Source: JACZWZ01 sp036478235 | Lineage (GTDB): Bacteria > Actinomycetota > Acidimicrobiia > Spongiisociales > UBA11373 | Assembly (NCBI GenBank): GCA_036478235.1 | Contig: JAZGDZ010000124.1 | Coordinates: 1 to 6,634 of the forward strand | Reading direction: 5' to 3' | Length of the DNA stretch: 6,634 bases | Shown here: piece after piece, positions 5,333-6,634 of the stretch | How the letters are laid out: every line of letters begins with the position of its first letter | Numbering within the stretch: position 1 is the first letter of the stretch | The notes under the pieces: generated by a model | What the model was told of the DNA's origin: nothing | The model's input: only the letters and a program-made list of their open reading frames with translations | Databases searched by the model: none | Program-made: the position numbers and the translations under genes

Positions 5333-6403
5333 GTGACCCTGAGACGTCTCAGCCTCGTGCTCGCACTGCTGCTCGCCGTCTCGGCCTGTACCCCGGGCCA
5401 GACGCGGGACCGCATCGAGGCCAACGAGGAGCGGATCGCTGCCCTCGAGGAACAGCTGTTCATCGCCACCTCGACGACGACGACGACCACCATCGCCCCC
5501 ACGACGACCGTGGTGACCGAGGTCACGATTGTGGACCTTGCAGACTCGGTCGAACCGATTGCCGCCATAGCCGCAGCCGTGGGGCCGGCGGTCGTGCAGA
5601 TCGAGACGGAGTTGGCACTCGGCTCCGGGGTGCTCTACTCCACCGAGGGCTACATCCTTACGGCACATCACGTGGTCGAAGGGGTCACCGATGTGACCGT
5701 CCGGCTGTTCGACGGCCGCACCATCGATGGGACCGTTCTCGGGTTCCACGAGCCGACCGATGTGGCCGTGGTATCGATTCCGAGCGACCCCGACCTGCCG
5801 ATCGCTCCGCTGGCGATCGGCGCCGACACCCAGGTCGGCCAACTCGCCGTTGCCCTCGGCAGCCCGTTCGGGTTCGATCAGACGGTGACGGCCGGCATTG
5901 TCAGCGCCGTAGACCGGGTGGTGCGCGGGGTCACCATGGTGCAGACCGATGCCGCCATCAACCCCGGCAACTCGGGCGGGCCGCTCGTCGACTCGTCCGG
6001 CAGGGTGATCGGGATCAACGACATCATCTTCACCGAGTCGGGTGGCAACGACGGGGTCGGCTTTGCCATCTCCATCGACCTGGCATTTGCCGTCGCCGAG
6101 CAGATCGTTGCCGGCGAGGAAGTCCAGCTGGCCTTCCTCGGCGTCGGCGTCAGCGATGCGGTCGGCGAGAACCCGGGTGCCCGGGTGGAGGAGATAGTTC
6201 CCGGCTCCGGCGCCGAGGCGGCCGACCTCCATCTGGGGGACGTGATCATCGCGGTGGACGGAGAGCCGATCACCGACTCGGCCGACCTCCGGGTCCGGAT
6301 CATCGAGCGGTCGCCCGGCGATGTGGTACGGCTGACGATCCTGCGTGACGAGGTCGAGCTGATGCTGGAGGCGACCCTGGGCGACACGAGCGAGGCGGGT
6401 TAG
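5333..6403 (+). CDS. HtrA/DegP-like serine protease, lipoprotein with PDZ domain
   Basis: A 356-aa membrane-anchored protease probably acting outside the cytoplasmic membrane in protein quality control. Order of parts: lipoprotein signal with VSA-C19; a short helix, likely coiled coil, 25-42 (IEANEERIAALEEQL); a Thr-rich linker 46-65; a trypsin-like domain about 70-260; a PDZ domain about 264-350. The triad is visible: His113 in LTAHHVV, Asp143 in TDVAVV and Ser214 in GNSGGPL. The PDZ carries FLGV (268-271) and the LGDVIIAVDG segment (301-310). Actinobacterial relatives often have a transmembrane anchor; here the anchor should be lipid. The linker is encoded partly by a CGA-phase triplet run (5472-5486), which may vary in length between strains. 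The GTG start is supported by the -10 box 6 nt upstream and by the signal peptide; there is no ribosome binding site. The gene is monocistronic, with a hairpin following it. Confidence 0.93.
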   Translation: MTLRRLSLVLALLLAVSACTPGQTRDRIEANEERIAALEEQLFIATSTTTTTTIAPTTTVVTEVTIVDLADSVEPIAAIAAAVGPAVVQIETELALGSGVLYSTEGYILTAHHVVEGVTDVTVRLFDGRTIDGTVLGFHEPTDVAVVSIPSDPDLPIAPLAIGADTQVGQLAVALGSPFGFDQTVTAGIVSAVDRVVRGVTMVQTDAAINPGNSGGPLVDSSGRVIGINDIIFTESGGNDGVGFAISIDLAFAVAEQIVAGEEVQLAFLGVGVSDAVGENPGARVEEIVPGSGAEAADLHLGDVIIAVDGEPITDSADLRVRIIERSPGDVVRLTILRDEVELMLEATLGDTSEAG

Positions 6404-6416
6404 ACCTCTTGTTGCC

Positions 6417-6437
6417 ACTCCCCCTTTTTGGGGGAGT
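6417..6437 (+). terminator. Terminator hairpin after htrA
   Basis: ACTCCCCC (6417-6424) pairs perfectly with GGGGGAGT (6430-6437) across a TTTTT loop, 14 nt after the htrA stop. No T-tract follows on either strand, so it would work as a tract-less terminator. Its sequence resembles the hairpin at 157-180 near repeat copy A. Confidence 0.6.
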
Positions 6438-6490
6438 CAGCGAGCCAAGGATCACTCTCCCCTCTTGTTCCTCAGCCTCAATCCACGGAC

Positions 6491-6568
6491 GTGACCGACC
6501 CGATCCGAAGGAAAGCCTTGTTCCACAATCCGCCGCGGGGCCTCCACCTTTTCTGGGAGCGAGTTTGA
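6491..6568 (+). CDS. Candidate 25-aa micro-ORF leading into repeat copy B
   Basis: GTG at 6491 opens a short frame that crosses the left edge of repeat copy B and ends at TGA 6566-6568 with the residues LHLFWERV. The corresponding frame is open in copy A, where the 6-bp insertion keeps the frame and one of the two substitutions is synonymous. That is compatible with coding but is very little data. No ribosome binding site precedes the GTG, and the start is uncertain. A second frame begins at the overlapping ATG (6568) and runs off the window, as in copy A. I do not recognise the product. Confidence 0.18.
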   Translation: MTDPIRRKALFHNPPRGLHLFWERV

Positions 6569-6634
6569 TGACGCAATACCTATGCAGCACAAGGCGAAAC
6601 GGGCAACCGATGATCGAGGAATCGCGGATCCAGG
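6515..6634. repeat. Dispersed direct repeat, copy B (truncated by window end)
   Basis: Second copy of 1-126, in the same orientation. 6533-6634 equals 25-126 exactly; 6515-6532 aligns to 1-24 with a 6-bp deletion and two substitutions. Identity continues to the last base, so the true length is unknown. The upstream 6438-6514 is non-coding except for the micro-ORF start and shares the GGATCACTC motif (6449-6457) with the region beside copy A. The genes between the copies are ordinary chromosomal genes, so the pair does not look like transposon ends. Confidence 0.9.
6568..6634 (+). CDS. Candidate second micro-ORF in repeat copy B, cut by window end
   Basis: This is the same frame as at 60-173: ATG overlapping the previous TGA, GGGAG ribosome binding site 8 nt upstream (6555-6559), peptide starting MTQYLCSTRR. 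Only the first 22 codons are inside the window, identical in DNA to copy A. It is unrecognised and may not be translated. Confidence 0.2.
   Translation, partial: MTQYLCSTRRNGQPMIEESRIQ

Noticed and set aside
5136..5336. Short open frame of 66 codons in the fabH-htrA gap
   Set aside because: It lies within the paired arms of the hairpin element, lacks a ribosome binding site and overlaps the fabH stop; no protein signal seen.
5084..6418. Long minus-strand open frame (444 codons) opposite htrA
   Set aside because: The opposite strand encodes a clear protease with an intact triad; the minus translation is Gly/Asp/Arg/His-rich with no recognisable motif.
1..6634. Circular plasmid or phage with terminal overlap
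   Set aside because: The first 24 bases do not match the bases before copy B exactly, so simple end overlap fails, and the contents are chromosomal genes with no replication or phage functions.
1..6634. Composite transposon bounded by the direct repeats
   Set aside because: No transposase or integrase is present and the enclosed genes are ordinary metabolic and transport genes.

Overview
The window looks like chromosomal DNA of a high-GC bacterium, most probably an actinobacterium (Acidimicrobiia or a relative is a guess from overall feel, not demonstrated). Reasons: strongly GC-biased third codon positions, frequent GTG starts, TANNNT-type -10 boxes, two genes whose GTG sits exactly where transcription should start (leaderless), and lipoprotein signals. 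No phage, plasmid, CRISPR, tRNA or rRNA gene is visible.

Layout. 1-247: gene-poor sequence with the first copy of a repeat of at least 120 bp, a C/G hairpin and a -10 box. 248-1006 (+): secreted NodB-type polysaccharide deacetylase. 1014-1829 (-) and 1826-2260 (-): a metal ABC transporter ATPase and a Fur-family regulator, read as one unit (regulator first, 4-nt overlap). 2252-2334: a compact divergent control region with a Fur/Zur-type operator between two face-to-face promoters. 2315-3211 and 3211-4050 (+): the metal-binding lipoprotein and the ABC-3 permease. 4150-5136 (+): a complete FabH-type ketoacyl-ACP synthase III. 5136-5294: a long imperfect hairpin starting on the last base of the fabH stop codon. 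5333-6403 (+): a lipoprotein HtrA/DegP-like protease with a PDZ domain. 6404-6634: a terminator-like hairpin and the second repeat copy, cut by the window end.

How the genes work together. The central four genes form a self-contained metal uptake module: solute-binding lipoprotein, permease, ATPase and metal-sensing repressor. Three histidine ligands at evenly spaced motifs in the binding protein favour zinc, so zur-znuC / znuA-znuB is the best reading. The deacetylase, fabH and htrA are separate envelope-related functions and show no obvious link to the metal genes.

Most worth a second look: the 159-nt hairpin at 5136-5294, whose arms carry seven G-U pairs but only one A-C mismatch on this strand, as expected for a plus-strand RNA rather than a DNA palindrome; the repeat at both ends, 102 bp of which is identical and which contains two tiny overlapping reading frames with a good ribosome binding site; and the regulator, whose conserved N-terminus has no ATG, GTG or TTG start.
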